This document shows, one piece after another, positions 18,005-27,718 of a stretch of 64,000 bases of DNA. How positions within the stretch are numbered: the stretch's first letter is position 1; each line of letters opens with the position of its first letter. The notes beneath the pieces were generated by a model. The model did not search any database. It was not told where the DNA came from and was given only the letters and a program-made list of their open reading frames with translations. Source of the stretch: Bacteroidaceae bacterium (GTDB lineage Bacteria > Bacteroidota > Bacteroidia > Bacteroidales > Bacteroidaceae); contig JAGASY010000096.1 of the NCBI GenBank assembly GCA_017621515.1, forward strand, positions 1 to 64,000, read 5' to 3'. A program made the translations under genes and the position numbers.

Positions 18005-19954
18005 ATGAAATCAAAATGCTGTAATGTGGTAGCCGGGCTTGCATGTGTCTTGCTTGGCGGATGTTCCGGTCCGGGTGCGGATGTCGGAAAATCGATTGTG
18101 GATGTCGATATGATACCGGTGGAAATGTATGGATTGTGGGGTTTTGTCAATCGGAACGGCGAAACGGTGATAGAACCTGAATACAGAAAAGTCTCTCCTT
18201 TTGTGGACGGCATATCGGCTGTGTTTCTTGATGGTGATGGTGTAGAAACGGGATGGGGATTGATTGACACGGAGGGCGATTATGTCATCCGTCCCAGCTA
18301 CAACGGTTTGACAATCCCTTCTGAAGGTGTTGTCTGGGCGATGGATGGCGATGTGCCGGTAGCTCTTGATGCGAAAGGGGAGAAGCTGTTTGAACTCCCT
18401 CAGGCAGATGCAGTGTGGGCTTACTCCGACGGAATGGCGCGTTTCACGTGTCCCGACAATGTGGGTAATCGAGTCTATGGCTTTGTGGACAGAAGCGGAA
18501 AGGTGGTTGTTGAACCTGTTTTCGAGAGTGCGGAAGACTTTTCCGAAGGATTTGCCGAGGTGAGAAAGAACGGCAAGGAGTATTATATTAATAAGAAAGG
18601 GGAAAATGCTTTTGGAAGTCAAACTTTTGCGGGGACAAGAAGGTTCGTAGGCGGACGTGCAGCCGTTCTTCTCGATGAGAAAGAAGGTGTTTCGGGTGTG
18701 ATAGACAGCAAAGGCGAATTGCAATTCACAAAGCGAGGTGGTGTGCTGCTCTATGGCAGTGATAGCTATGTTTTTTATACTCGTGACGGTTTTGGTTTGG
18801 TGGACGCAAAAGGTGAGGTTGTGGTGCCGCCTCTATATGAAGATATAGAGCCTTTCTATGATAATGATTTGGCACTTGTACAACTTGGGAACAGGTTTGG
18901 GTATGTGAATAGGACAGGAAAAATCCAGATAGACCCGCAATGGAGGTTGGCGAAAAGTTTCGTCAACAATGAATTTGCTTTTGCTGCAACTGATGACATG
19001 TGGGGAATGATAAACCGTGATGGCAAGTATATAGTCGAACCGCAGTGGGACGATGTGTCGGATGAATATGTAAACGCTTGCAACGGTGCTCCATTTGTGA
19101 GCAATGTTGTGTCGGACTACTATTTCGTGAATTGTGCTGCTGTGGCAATCTATAACTTCATCAAAGACGGAAAAATTGACGAATGGGATTTGACTTGGAC
19201 GGCGGAGGACATTGCCAAACATATAGGCATGAGCCGTTACATGTTTGGCAGATATGGACGTGAGCATTTGCTGAAGCGTGATACTATCGGTACGAAATAC
19301 GACCCTGTGAATGTATTGATTTATTTGCGTGGCGAGTTCTTCAAAAACCAGAGCGGCAAGTCGTTTGCGCCGCTTGATTATGTAGAAGGTGTGAAGCCCG
19401 ACAATGTGATGATTCAGTTCTGGCAGGATGACTACAAGAGAGATTATTCTTATTTGTTGTTTGCCAAACTTGAACAGGTGTTCGGTCTTGAGCATTATGC
19501 CGACGGAAGTGGGCAATATGGCATTGGACAGTTGGCGGGCTATCCGGTGCTGCTGAGTGAATATGTTTATCCATACGTGGGAAGAAAAGGAATTCAGATT
19601 GAGTTCGGCAATGGCATTGATTTTCCGTCAGAAAAGTATGTGGACGATAGTGCCGGTGATGATTATGTGGAAGAATCTACTTATGAGGGAACGATAGGTG
19701 AAACTCCGATAGTGATGGAAGTTGCTTCTCATGGAGATGGTTCGATGTCTGGACGCTATCGTTATAAGTCGAATACTGAATGGATAGACCTGTCGGGAAG
19801 CAACAATGATGGTGTAATAGATTTTACCGAAAAGGTGGACGGAAAAGTTACTGGTGCATTCTCGCTGGCTTTGAATGATTTTAATCTCATCGGTACATGG
19901 ACAAATCAAAATAAAACAGAAGTGTTAAAGGTTGAACTTCATTATGTGGAATAA
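18005..19954 (+). CDS. WG-repeat lipoprotein
   Basis: 649 residues, lipobox LLGGC (Cys20). Residues about 40-350 contain WG (KWG) repeats such as YGLWGFVNRNGETVIEPEY, GWGLIDTEGDYVIRPSY, RFGYVNRTGKIQIDPQW and MWGMINRDGKYIVEPQW, which form a propeller-like or solenoid fold of unclear binding role. The middle (about 355-560) is an unrecognised domain with YNFIKDGKIDEWDLTW. The C-terminal 80 residues look like a small beta domain (YEGTIGETPIVMEVASHGDG ... FNLIGTWTNQNK). Last gene of the three-gene unit; the hairpin at about 20030-20061 lies 75 bases after it. Confidence 0.8.
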   Translation: MKSKCCNVVAGLACVLLGGCSGPGADVGKSIVDVDMIPVEMYGLWGFVNRNGETVIEPEYRKVSPFVDGISAVFLDGDGVETGWGLIDTEGDYVIRPSYNGLTIPSEGVVWAMDGDVPVALDAKGEKLFELPQADAVWAYSDGMARFTCPDNVGNRVYGFVDRSGKVVVEPVFESAEDFSEGFAEVRKNGKEYYINKKGENAFGSQTFAGTRRFVGGRAAVLLDEKEGVSGVIDSKGELQFTKRGGVLLYGSDSYVFYTRDGFGLVDAKGEVVVPPLYEDIEPFYDNDLALVQLGNRFGYVNRTGKIQIDPQWRLAKSFVNNEFAFAATDDMWGMINRDGKYIVEPQWDDVSDEYVNACNGAPFVSNVVSDYYFVNCAAVAIYNFIKDGKIDEWDLTWTAEDIAKHIGMSRYMFGRYGREHLLKRDTIGTKYDPVNVLIYLRGEFFKNQSGKSFAPLDYVEGVKPDNVMIQFWQDDYKRDYSYLLFAKLEQVFGLEHYADGSGQYGIGQLAGYPVLLSEYVYPYVGRKGIQIEFGNGIDFPSEKYVDDSAGDDYVEESTYEGTIGETPIVMEVASHGDGSMSGRYRYKSNTEWIDLSGSNNDGVIDFTEKVDGKVTGAFSLALNDFNLIGTWTNQNKTEVLKVELHYVE

Positions 19955-20024
19955 ATAGCATGATGTTTCTTATGGTAAGATGAGGTATGGAAAGCTATGC
20001 AGATGTCCGTATGAGCATGTAAAG

Positions 20025-20061
20025 TAAAAACGGCTGTCCGCCATTTACAGGTGGACAGCCG
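20025..20061 (-). terminator. Terminator of the blaI-blaR1-like operon (possibly bidirectional)
   Basis: An almost perfect stem, cggctgtccgcc (20031-20042) with ggtggacagccg (20050-20061). Read on the minus strand it is followed by TTTTTAC, as expected for a terminator of the minus-strand operon ending at 20207. It may also stop the plus-strand WG operon, but there is no T-run in that direction. Confidence 0.75.
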
Positions 20062-20206
20062 GTAATATGTGAGAGGCAAAAAATGACAGATGCTATGCAG
20101 TTGGGATAGTCTTGCGTTATAGGGGCACGTTCTTTAGAACATTAATTTGCCGTTGGCTCTCTTTGTTATGCTCCTTCGGGTCATGAAGGAACAGCTCGTG
20201 AGAAAC

Positions 20207-21697
20207 TTATCTGTATCTATGTACAGTTACTTCTGGTGCATTCACTTTTTCCTCTTGCTTGTTCTGCAACGGAGAGTTTGAATTAAGTCTAAAACATACC
20301 GGTATAGTGAAATATGAACTTACTGGCTTGCCTTTTATCTTCCCGGGTTTCCATTTGTTCAATCCTTTTATGCAGCGAATCGCTTCCGCATCGAGTGAAG
20401 GGTGTACACTTTTTACCACTTTCATATCTGCTACATTGCCAGCTTTGTCGATGGTAAGTTTCACATATACGCGACCTTCGATGCCTTTATTAAGTGCGTC
20501 AGTAGGATATTTCAGGTTCAGGGCAAGGTATTTAAACATGTCTTCCTGTCCTTCGGAATATTCCGGAAGCTCTTCTACCATGCTATATACCTTTGTTGTG
20601 TCTTTGGCTACAGGCTGCTCCGCAACTGATGTGGCTGGAACATCTGATTCGGCATGTTGACTCTCTTTTTCTACAGACGGAACATTTACCTTCGTAGGTG
20701 TGGATTCCGTGTTTTTTGTTACAAGAGATACAAAATCCGTACTCTTTAGATTCATTTCTGAGACTAAATTGCTAACTTTGGCATCGTCAATGGCGTTTGC
20801 ACTGTTTTCGAACTCTGTTGTGGCGAATGCGCTAAGAGCTAACATTGCCGCAGGGGCAACGTACAGAACCTTTGTACGTGACCACGGATTTGATTTTTTC
20901 TTCATCATCATAGTGATACGATTTTTAAGTAAACTGTGATTAAAGCTGTTGGCGAAAGCGTAGGAAACTGAGCCGACAGCTTTTTTTATTAATAGCATCT
21001 GGTAAGAACGTGCGTTGACTCCTTGTTCCAGAACGTATCTGTCTGCCTCATATTCATGGACATCACGCAGCTCTGAAGAGAGTATCCACACGAAGGGATT
21101 GAACCATTGCAAGACTTCTATTATTGATATGACACACACATCGAGCGAGTGTCTGTAGATGATATGCCCTTTCTCGTGTGTGATTATTTCCTGTTTATGG
21201 GCATTATAGTCGTTTTGGGAAATGACTATGGAGTGCATCCAGCTGAAGGACGGGACATCGCTCAAATGACAATATATACGTATTCCGTCTTCTTTGCTTG
21301 TCCAAATATTCCCTTTTCGCATGAAACTGTACATTCGTAAAAGTCCTGAAAGCTTGGCTGTGAAGCATACAGTCGTTCCCAAGAGATAGACTGTTACCAC
21401 CAGTTCTGCCCACCCGAATGTGAATGTATGGGTTGCCGCTGTGTCGTCCATGACTGTGGCAACAGGTATATCTGCCAATACGATGGCTGTTTCTACCACA
21501 GTCAATGGCTCACTATAAAATGAGGCGAACTGACTGATGTTGACCAATGGGAGCAGGAGTGACAGTAGCATGACTGCAAGTAATAGAATGCGGTTCAGGC
21601 GGAAATAGGTCTCATGCCGCATCAACAGCAGGTAGGGGATGAAGAGCATTGTCAGACAAATTGCCGACTTGATGGCATATATACAGATAGTTCCCAT
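20207..21697 (-). CDS. BlaR1-like M56 metallopeptidase with TonB C-terminal domain
   Basis: 496 residues. Transmembrane segments lie near 8-27, 36-55, 95-115 and 265-285. A zinc-peptidase domain carries THEKGHIIYRHS (HExxH at 174-178) and a downstream HEYEADRYV that would supply the third ligand. Unlike BlaR1/MecR1 there is no penicillin-binding sensor domain. Instead the periplasmic tail ends in a TonB-C domain (about 395-480: EGRVYVKLTIDKAGN, ADMKVVKSVHPSLDAEAIR, WKPGKIKGKPV). It follows the BlaI/MecI repressor gene by 47 bases, the classic repressor-protease pair in which the peptidase triggers loss of repression. The signal and the regulated genes are unknown; beta-lactam resistance should not be assumed. 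Confidence 0.88.
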   Translation of the reverse strand: MGTICIYAIKSAICLTMLFIPYLLLMRHETYFRLNRILLLAVMLLSLLLPLVNISQFASFYSEPLTVVETAIVLADIPVATVMDDTAATHTFTFGWAELVVTVYLLGTTVCFTAKLSGLLRMYSFMRKGNIWTSKEDGIRIYCHLSDVPSFSWMHSIVISQNDYNAHKQEIITHEKGHIIYRHSLDVCVISIIEVLQWFNPFVWILSSELRDVHEYEADRYVLEQGVNARSYQMLLIKKAVGSVSYAFANSFNHSLLKNRITMMMKKKSNPWSRTKVLYVAPAAMLALSAFATTEFENSANAIDDAKVSNLVSEMNLKSTDFVSLVTKNTESTPTKVNVPSVEKESQHAESDVPATSVAEQPVAKDTTKVYSMVEELPEYSEGQEDMFKYLALNLKYPTDALNKGIEGRVYVKLTIDKAGNVADMKVVKSVHPSLDAEAIRCIKGLNKWKPGKIKGKPVSSYFTIPVCFRLNSNSPLQNKQEEKVNAPEVTVHRYR

Positions 21698-21744
21698 AAA
21701 AATGAATGTTTTAAAGTCGTGAAAAAAAGGATTGCGGAAGAAAT

Positions 21745-22128
21745 CTATTGGTTGTTGACGAGGTTTATAAGCTCCTTAATGTCTGATTCCGATAGTTTTT
21801 CTTCGCGTACAAAAAAGCTCAGGAATGACGATGCTGAACCGTCAAATATGCTGCTTTTGATTTCCGACATGACTCTGCGCCTGTACTCGTCTTTTGACAG
21901 TGTAGGGCTGAATATGTTTTGTCTTTTGCCTTTCTGTTCTTTCTTGCATTTCAGGAATCCTTTCATATTCAGTATCTTCATGAAAGTGGCGATTGTGGTA
22001 TATGCCGGTTTCGGCTCCTCATACTTTTCGATGACATCGTTTACGTAGCACCACTTGTCAGATAGGCTCCAGACAATGTTCATCACTTGCATTTCTGCCT
22101 TTGTCAATGTTTGCCATTTCTTTTCCAT
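21745..22128 (-). CDS. BlaI/MecI/CopY-family transcriptional repressor
   Basis: 127 residues. Winged-helix DNA-binding domain at the N-terminus (LTKAEMQVMNIVWSLSDKWC, PAYTTIATFMKILNMKGFL) and a helical dimerisation tail. Family members bind palindromic operators and are inactivated by proteolysis through the partner M56 peptidase, which is the next gene. The promoter region just upstream carries an exact 16-base palindrome likely to be its operator, implying autorepression of the pair. Confidence 0.92.
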   Translation of the reverse strand: MEKKWQTLTKAEMQVMNIVWSLSDKWCYVNDVIEKYEEPKPAYTTIATFMKILNMKGFLKCKKEQKGKRQNIFSPTLSKDEYRRRVMSEIKSSIFDGSASSFLSFFVREEKLSESDIKELINLVNNQ

Positions 22129-22165
22129 ATAGTTGTTTCGTTTGGTTTACATGTTTCTGATGTCG

Positions 22166-22207
22166 CAAATGTAAAAACTAAAATCTATTCTTACTAAAAT
22201 TTTAGTA
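22166..22207 (-). promoter_or_regulatory. Promoter and palindromic operator of the blaI-like operon
   Basis: On the minus strand TACATTTG (22166-22173) is a perfect -7 box. About 18 bases upstream of it lies tactaaaattttagta (22192-22207), an exact 16-base palindrome overlapping the expected -33 position. Further half-sites actaaaa (about 22178) and ttttagta (about 22242) flank it. This placement fits a repressor blocking polymerase binding. Confidence 0.65.
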
Positions 22208-22819
22208 GAAAAGTTTATGGTGGAACGAAGTTTTAACTTTCATTTTTAGTAGGTGATAGGGGTGGTCTGCATTATGCCATTTGTGCGGTTTTACGTTGTG
22301 TGGCTTACTCTTAGTGGGGGACTGAAAATAAAGATTGGTGTCATATATATAATAAGGTATAGAATTTGATTTTGATAAGTCTTTCTTGGGGCTGTTTGCT
22401 ATTAGGGCAATTAGGCGGGTGGATGTGTGGATGCTTGATGGGATGTTTTATATGAGAACAGGCTTTAGACTTTTCGGGTGTTATAGGTGTTGTATATCGG
22501 CTTATGCAGACACTTTCTGTCACTCCGTGAAAAAAGGGGTAATGGGTGTATTTATGCCAACTAATAGGGCATTATTCGCGGTGAGAATTGCATTTTGTTG
22601 TACTTTTGTTGTTAAATAAAATTAAAAATACCGCTTTAAGGCGGCTCTTGGCCAAATAAAAAACTTTTTATTTCAATAATAATATGCTATTTGATAGAAA
22701 ATTACTAATTTTGCACCGCTTTTTGGTGTGTTGTGTCCCTTTACCAAGTGTATGAGGACATTACAGTTAATGCGAAATAATGAAAATAATATAAATATAA
22801 AAATTAAAAATTAAACAAA
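22208..22819. other. Intergenic region and leader before the str operon
   Basis: No accepted gene; short open frames at 22341-22619 have no recognisable content. Two -7 boxes for the rpsL operon are visible on the plus strand: TACTTTTG (22601-22608) and TAATTTTG (22706-22713), neither with a well-spaced TTTG. Between them lie the near-palindrome ccgctttaaggcgg (22631-22644) and an exact inverted repeat aaataaaaa / tttttattt (22655-22674). The proximal box would give a leader of about 100 bases. Confidence 0.5.
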
Positions 22820-23227
22820 ATGCCTACTATTCAGCAATTAGTAAGAAAAGGAAGACAGGTGCTGGTAGATAAGAGTAAATCTCCAGCTTTGGACTCTTGT
22901 CCTCAGCGTCGTGGAGTTTGCGTGCGTGTCTATACAACAACACCTAAGAAGCCTAATTCAGCGATGAGAAAGGTCGCTCGTGTTCGTTTGACAAACAAGA
23001 AAGAGGTGAACTCTTACATTCCGGGAGAAGGCCACAACCTTCAGGAGCACTCAATCGTGCTTGTACGTGGAGGACGTGTAAAGGACCTTCCGGGTGTACG
23101 TTATCACATCATTCGCGGTGCACTTGATACTGCAGGTGTTGCAAGCCGCACACAGCGTCGTTCTAAGTATGGAGCAAAGCGTCCTAAAGCAGGTGCAAAA
23201 CCAGCTGCAGGAGGAAAGAAGAAGTAA
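22820..23227 (+). CDS. rpsL: Ribosomal protein uS12
   Basis: 135 residues; decoding-centre protein of the small subunit. The [13 protein letters not shown] and [17 protein letters not shown] segments are intact, and the lysines at the classical streptomycin-resistance positions are wild-type. A lysine/alanine-rich tail ([11 protein letters not shown]) extends the C-terminus. First gene of the ribosomal run; followed by an unusually long 139-base spacer before rpsG. Confidence 0.98.
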   Translation: MPTIQQLVRKGRQVLVDKSKSPALDSCPQRRGVCVRVYTTTPKKPNSAMRKVARVRLTNKKEVNSYIPGEGHNLQEHSIVLVRGGRVKDLPGVRYHIIRGALDTAGVASRTQRRSKYGAKRPKAGAKPAAGGKKK

Positions 23228-23366
23228 ATCTTTCAAATTTAAAATTAACGTTTAACTAAGTTTTTGGTTTGTTGGAACGCTAAAAAGGGTTGAGTAAATG
23301 TTCCGGTGGAAATGTTGAAGAAAACACAGATTGCAACCTCAGACTGAAGAAAATTCAAAACAAACA
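23228..23366 (+). promoter_or_regulatory. Long rpsL-rpsG spacer, possible S7 regulatory site
   Basis: 139 bases without a gene, the longest spacer in the ribosomal run. It contains a possible stem ggaac (23274-23278) / gttcc (about 23299-23303) enclosing an AG-rich loop. In E. coli the S7 feedback site lies in this same spacer. The stem is weak, so this rests mainly on position. Confidence 0.35.
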
Positions 23367-23843
23367 ATGAGAAAAGCTAAACCAAAGAAGCGCGTGATCC
23401 TTCCGGATCCGGTTTATGGTGATGTTAAGGTTACTAAGTTTGTTAATAACCTTATGTATGACGGAAAGAAGAGCATCGCTTATTCTATTTTCTACAATGC
23501 TCTTAAGACTGTAGAGACAAAGATGAAGAACGAAGAGAAGTCTTCAGTGGAAATCTGGAAGAAGGCTCTTGAGAACATCACTCCGCAGGTGGAGGTTAAG
23601 AGCCGCCGTATCGGTGGTGCCACATTCCAGGTTCCTACGGAAATCCGTCCTGATCGTAAAGAGGCTATTTCAATGAAGAACATGATTCTTTTCGCACGTA
23701 AGCGTTCAGGAAAGAGCATGGCTGAGAAACTTGCTTCTGAAATCATGGATGCGTTCAACGAGCAGGGTGGCGCATTCAAGCGTAAGGAAGATATGCACCG
23801 TATGGCAGAAGCTAACCGTGCATTCGCTCACTTCAGATTCTAA
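23367..23843 (+). CDS. rpsG: Ribosomal protein uS7
   Basis: 158 residues; nucleates assembly of the 3' major domain of 16S rRNA. The start [15 protein letters not shown] is the conserved N-terminus in Bacteroidetes; an in-frame ATG 12 codons earlier is not family-like. The C-terminus [18 protein letters not shown] is intact. It lies between the long spacer and fusA (32 bases downstream). Confidence 0.97.
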   Translation: MRKAKPKKRVILPDPVYGDVKVTKFVNNLMYDGKKSIAYSIFYNALKTVETKMKNEEKSSVEIWKKALENITPQVEVKSRRIGGATFQVPTEIRPDRKEAISMKNMILFARKRSGKSMAEKLASEIMDAFNEQGGAFKRKEDMHRMAEANRAFAHFRF

Positions 23844-23875
23844 AATTAACAAGCAAAAAGAGACAAACTTATATT

Positions 23876-25993
23876 ATGGCAAAACGTGATTTGCATTTGA
23901 CGCGTAACATCGGTATCATGGCGCATATCGATGCGGGCAAAACTACTACTTCTGAGCGTATCTTGTTCTACACTGGTTTGACACACAAAATCGGTGAGGT
24001 GCATGATGGTGCTGCTACAATGGACTGGATGGCTCAGGAGCAGGAGCGCGGTATCATTATTACTTCTGCTGCAACTACTACATACTGGAACTGGGCTGGA
24101 AACAAGTACAAGATTAATTTGATTGACACTCCGGGACACGTGGATTTCACTGCAGAGGTAGAGCGTTCTCTTCGTATCCTTGATGGAGCTGTTGCTACAT
24201 ATTGTGCTGTCGGAGGTGTAGAGCCTCAGTCAGAGACTGTATGGCGTCAGGCTGATAAATATAATGTTCCTCGTATTGGTTACGTGAACAAGATGGACCG
24301 TTCTGGTGCAGACTTCTTTGAAGTTGTTCGCCAGATGAGAGAAGTACTTGGTGCTAATCCGTGTCCGGTTGTTATTCCTGTTGGTGCAGAAGAGAAGTTC
24401 AAGGGTGTTGTTGACCTTATCAAGATGAAGGCTATCCTTTGGCACGACGAGACAATGGGTGCAGAATATTCTGTTGAGGATATTCCTGCAGACCTTGTTG
24501 ACGAGGCTGAAGAGTGGCGTGGAAAGATGCTTGAGACTGTAGCAGAATATGACGATGCTCTCATGGAGAAGTTCTTCGACGATCCTTCTACAATCACAGA
24601 AGAGGAGATTCTCCGTGCACTTCGTGCTGCAACAGTGGCTATGGCATGTACTCCAATGCTTTGCGGTTCTTCATTTAAGAACAAGGGTGTACAGACACTT
24701 CTTGACTATGTTTGTGCTTTCTTGCCTTCTCCGCTCGATACTCCTAACGTAGTAGGTACAAACCCTTCTACAAAAGAAGAGGAAGATCGTAAGCCGGATG
24801 AGGATGACAAGACTGCAGCTCTTGCATTCAAGATTGCTACTGACCCATACGTTGGTCGTCTTACATTTATCCGTGTTTATTCTGGTAAAGTGGAAGCTGG
24901 TTCGTATGTGTTCAACACTCGTTCAGGAAAGAAAGAGCGCGTAAGCCGTTTGTTCCAGATGCACTCTAACCACCAGAATCCTGTAGAGGTTATCAGTGCC
25001 GGTGATATAGGTGCAGCTGTTGGTCTTAAGGATATTCACACTGGTGATACACTTTGCGACGAGGCAGCTCCTATCGTACTTGAGTCAATGGACTTCCCAG
25101 ATCCGGTTATCGGTATCGCTGTTGAGCCTAAGACTCAGAAAGACCTTGATAAGCTTTCTGTAGGTCTTGCAAAGCTTGCAGAGGAAGACCCTACATTTAC
25201 AGTTCACACTGATGAGCAGAGCGGTCAGACCGTTATCTCAGGTATGGGTGAGCTTCACCTTGATATTATTATCGACCGTTTGAAGCGTGAGTTCAAGGTT
25301 GAATGTAATCAGGGTAAGCCACAGGTTAACTATAAGGAGGCTATTACTAAGACTGTAAATCTCCGTGAGGTTTATAAGAAGCAGTCTGGTGGTCGCGGTA
25401 AGTTCGCTGATATCATTGTTAATGTAGGACCTGTTGATGAAGACTTCAAAGAAGGCGGACTCCAGTTCGTTGATGAAGTTAAGGGTGGTAACATTCCAAA
25501 GGAATTTATACCGTCTGTACAGAAGGGATTTGCAAACGCAATGAAGAATGGTGTGCTTGGCGGATACCCGATGGATTCAATGAAGGTTACTCTTGTCGAT
25601 GGTTCTTTCCATCCGGTTGACTCAGATCAGCTTTCATTTGAGATTTGTGCACTTCAAGCTTACAAGAACGCATGTGCACAGGCTAAACCTGTACTCATGG
25701 AGCCAATCATGAAGCTTGAGGTTGTTACTCCAGAAGAAAACATGGGTGATGTAATTGGCGACTTGAACAAGCGTCGTGGACAGGTAGAAGGTATGGAGTC
25801 AAGCCGTTCTGGTGCTCGTATCGTTAAGGCTCTGGTTCCGCTTGCTGAAATGTTCGGTTATGTAACAGCTCTCCGTACAATTACTTCAGGTCGTGCAACT
25901 TCTTCTATGCAGTATGACCACCACTCTCCTGTATCAAGCACAATTGCAAAGGCTGTGCTTCAGGAGTGCAATGGACGCGTAGATCTCGTGTAA
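23876..25993 (+). CDS. fusA: Elongation factor G
   Basis: 705-residue GTPase that drives ribosomal translocation and, with RRF, ribosome recycling. G1 [13 protein letters not shown]2 region with [16 protein letters not shown]3 DTPGHVDF and G4 [10 protein letters not shown] are all present, followed by domains II-V ([19 protein letters not shown] in domain V). Length is normal for a single-copy EF-G. Third gene of the str-type group. A tuf gene does not follow, unlike E. coli; a 130-base structured spacer leads to rpsJ. Confidence 0.98.
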   Translation: MAKRDLHLTRNIGIMAHIDAGKTTTSERILFYTGLTHKIGEVHDGAATMDWMAQEQERGIIITSAATTTYWNWAGNKYKINLIDTPGHVDFTAEVERSLRILDGAVATYCAVGGVEPQSETVWRQADKYNVPRIGYVNKMDRSGADFFEVVRQMREVLGANPCPVVIPVGAEEKFKGVVDLIKMKAILWHDETMGAEYSVEDIPADLVDEAEEWRGKMLETVAEYDDALMEKFFDDPSTITEEEILRALRAATVAMACTPMLCGSSFKNKGVQTLLDYVCAFLPSPLDTPNVVGTNPSTKEEEDRKPDEDDKTAALAFKIATDPYVGRLTFIRVYSGKVEAGSYVFNTRSGKKERVSRLFQMHSNHQNPVEVISAGDIGAAVGLKDIHTGDTLCDEAAPIVLESMDFPDPVIGIAVEPKTQKDLDKLSVGLAKLAEEDPTFTVHTDEQSGQTVISGMGELHLDIIIDRLKREFKVECNQGKPQVNYKEAITKTVNLREVYKKQSGGRGKFADIIVNVGPVDEDFKEGGLQFVDEVKGGNIPKEFIPSVQKGFANAMKNGVLGGYPMDSMKVTLVDGSFHPVDSDQLSFEICALQAYKNACAQAKPVLMEPIMKLEVVTPEENMGDVIGDLNKRRGQVEGMESSRSGARIVKALVPLAEMFGYVTALRTITSGRATSSMQYDHHSPVSSTIAKAVLQECNGRVDLV

Positions 25994-25998
25994 TTTAT

Positions 25999-26099
25999 GT
26001 CTGTTGACAGAAATGTCATCGGGCTTCATATAAAAGGATAGGGAGGTGCAAGTTAGCAAACGACTCTTAACTTGCATACCTCCTTCTCTTGCAAGTATT
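25999..26099 (+). promoter_or_regulatory. Structured leader before the S10 operon
   Basis: Two hairpins fill the spacer. The small one is tctgttgacaga (about 26001-26012). The large one pairs ggaggtgcaagtta (from 26042) with taacttgcatacctcc (ending 26083). A third segment, ttgcaagt (26089-26096), is complementary to acttgca in the second strand, so two exclusive foldings are possible. There is no T-run, so it is not a plain terminator. It sits where E. coli has the L4-responsive S10 leader. Confidence 0.55.
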
Positions 26100-26123
26100 A
26101 TAATTAACTAAATAATAAACAAA

Positions 26124-26429
26124 ATGAGTCAGAAGATTCGTATTAAACTTAAGTCTTACGATCACAACTTGGTGGACAAGTCTGCTGAGAAAATCGTAAA
26201 GACGGTGAAGGCAACAGACGCTATTGTCAGCGGTCCTATTCCATTGCCAACACACAAGCGTATTTACACTGTAAACCGCAGTACTTTCGTAAACAAGAAG
26301 TCTCGTGAACAGTTTGAACTTTGCACTTACAAGAGACTTATTGACATTTACAGCTCTACAACAAAGACTGTAGATGCTCTTATGAAACTTGAGTTGCCAA
26401 GTGGTGTTGAAGTAGAGATTAAAGTTTAA
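26124..26429 (+). CDS. rpsJ: Ribosomal protein uS10
   Basis: 101 residues; small-subunit head protein, also the NusB partner NusE in transcription antitermination. The conserved segments [37 protein letters not shown] and HFxS-equivalent [17 protein letters not shown] are present. First gene of the S10 group; a 130-base leader precedes it and rplC follows after 33 bases. Confidence 0.97.
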   Translation: MSQKIRIKLKSYDHNLVDKSAEKIVKTVKATDAIVSGPIPLPTHKRIYTVNRSTFVNKKSREQFELCTYKRLIDIYSSTTKTVDALMKLELPSGVEVEIKV

Positions 26430-26462
26430 TATTTTGAGAACAACTAATTAAAAACAATTGAA

Positions 26463-27077
26463 ATGCCAGGATTATTAGGAAAAAAAATCGGAATGACATC
26501 CGTTTTCAGTGCCGATGGTAAGAATCTGCCATGCACTGTTATCGAAGTAGGTCCTTGTGTTGTAACTCAAATCAAAAGTGTTGAGAAAGACGGCTATGCT
26601 GCTGTTCAGGTAGGCTTTCAGGAAGCTAAGGAAAAGAACACAACTAAGCCTATGATGGGACACTTCCAGAAAGCAGGTACAACTCCAAAGAGACACTTGG
26701 CCGAGTTCACTTTTGACGAGGAGCACAACTTGGGTGATGTAATCACAGTTGAACTTTTCAATGACGCTCCTTATGTTGACGTTGTGGGAACTTCTAAAGG
26801 TAAGGGATTCCAGGGTGTTGTTAAACGTCATGGTTTCGGTGGTGTAGGTCAGATGACACACGGTCAGGATGACCGTCAGCGTAAGCCGGGTTCTATCGGT
26901 GCGTGTGCAACACCATCACGTGTGTTCAAGAACGTACCTATGGCCGGTCAAATGGGAAATGCGCAGGTAACAACACACAACCTGCAGGTGATTAAGATTA
27001 TACCGGAGCACAATCTTCTTCTTGTAAAGGGTTCTGTTCCTGGATACAATGGTTCAATCGTAATAATTAAGAAGTAA
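26463..27077 (+). CDS. rplC: Ribosomal protein uL3
   Basis: 204 residues; binds near the peptidyl-transferase centre of 23S rRNA. Conserved [13 protein letters not shown] start, central [15 protein letters not shown] and the loop around [13 protein letters not shown] are present. Its stop codon shares a base with the rplD start (TAATG), indicating tight translational coupling. Confidence 0.97.
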   Translation: MPGLLGKKIGMTSVFSADGKNLPCTVIEVGPCVVTQIKSVEKDGYAAVQVGFQEAKEKNTTKPMMGHFQKAGTTPKRHLAEFTFDEEHNLGDVITVELFNDAPYVDVVGTSKGKGFQGVVKRHGFGGVGQMTHGQDDRQRKPGSIGACATPSRVFKNVPMAGQMGNAQVTTHNLQVIKIIPEHNLLLVKGSVPGYNGSIVIIKK

Positions 27078-27706
27078 TGGAAGTTTCAGTTTTGAACATT
27101 AATGGTGAGGATACTGGAAAGAAGGTTGAATTGAACGATGCTATCTTCGGAATTGAGCCTAATGATCATGTTATATACCTTGCCGTAAAGCAGTATCTCG
27201 CAGCACAGCGTCAGGGAACTCATAAGTCAAAAGAGAGAAGCGAAATATCTGGTTCCACTCGTAAACTTATCCGTCAGAAAGGTGGCGGCGGTGCACGTCG
27301 TGGTGATATAAAGTCTCCTCTTCTCAGAGGCGGTGGCCGCGTTTTCGGTCCAAGACCACGCGACTATTGGTTTAAACTTAACAAGAAGGTGAAGAGCCTT
27401 GCACGTAAGAGTGCGCTTTCTTACAAGGCACAGCAAAACGCTATTATAGTAGTTGAAGACTTCAATTTTGAAGCTCCAAAGACTAAAGATTTTGTAAAAA
27501 TGCAAAATAATCTCAAAATTGAGGGTAAGAAGCTTTTGCTCGTTTTGCCGGAGAATAATAAAAACGTATATTTGTCTGCTCGTAACATACAGCGCGTTGA
27601 AGTTATGACTGCGTCTGCACTCAACACTTACAAAGTGATGAATGCAAACGTTCTTGTCGTTACTGAAAGTGCGCTTAATTTGGTGGACGAAACTTTTAAC
27701 AAGTAA
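27077..27706 (+). CDS. rplD: Ribosomal protein uL4
   Basis: 209 residues; large-subunit protein whose loop lines the exit tunnel. The long basic loop is visible ([20 protein letters not shown], then [13 protein letters not shown]). In E. coli L4 is the regulator of the S10 operon, making it the candidate ligand of the leader before rpsJ. It overlaps the rplC stop by one base. Confidence 0.97.
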   Translation: MEVSVLNINGEDTGKKVELNDAIFGIEPNDHVIYLAVKQYLAAQRQGTHKSKERSEISGSTRKLIRQKGGGGARRGDIKSPLLRGGGRVFGPRPRDYWFKLNKKVKSLARKSALSYKAQQNAIIVVEDFNFEAPKTKDFVKMQNNLKIEGKKLLLVLPENNKNVYLSARNIQRVEVMTASALNTYKVMNANVLVVTESALNLVDETFNK

Positions 27707-27718
27707 GGAGGCTGTAAT

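Noticed and set aside
20207-22128. Beta-lactam resistance operon
   Set aside because: The peptidase lacks a penicillin-binding sensor domain and no beta-lactamase or alternative PBP gene is nearby.
22386-22619. A 77-codon frame between the blaI-like gene and rpsL
   Set aside because: No family resemblance, no upstream signals, and it overlaps likely promoter sequence of the str operon.
22820-23227. Streptomycin-resistance allele of rpsL
   Set aside because: The lysines at the classical resistance positions are the wild-type ones.
24280-24684. Antisense open frames inside fusA and other ribosomal genes
   Set aside because: They are shadow frames of strongly conserved genes on the other strand.
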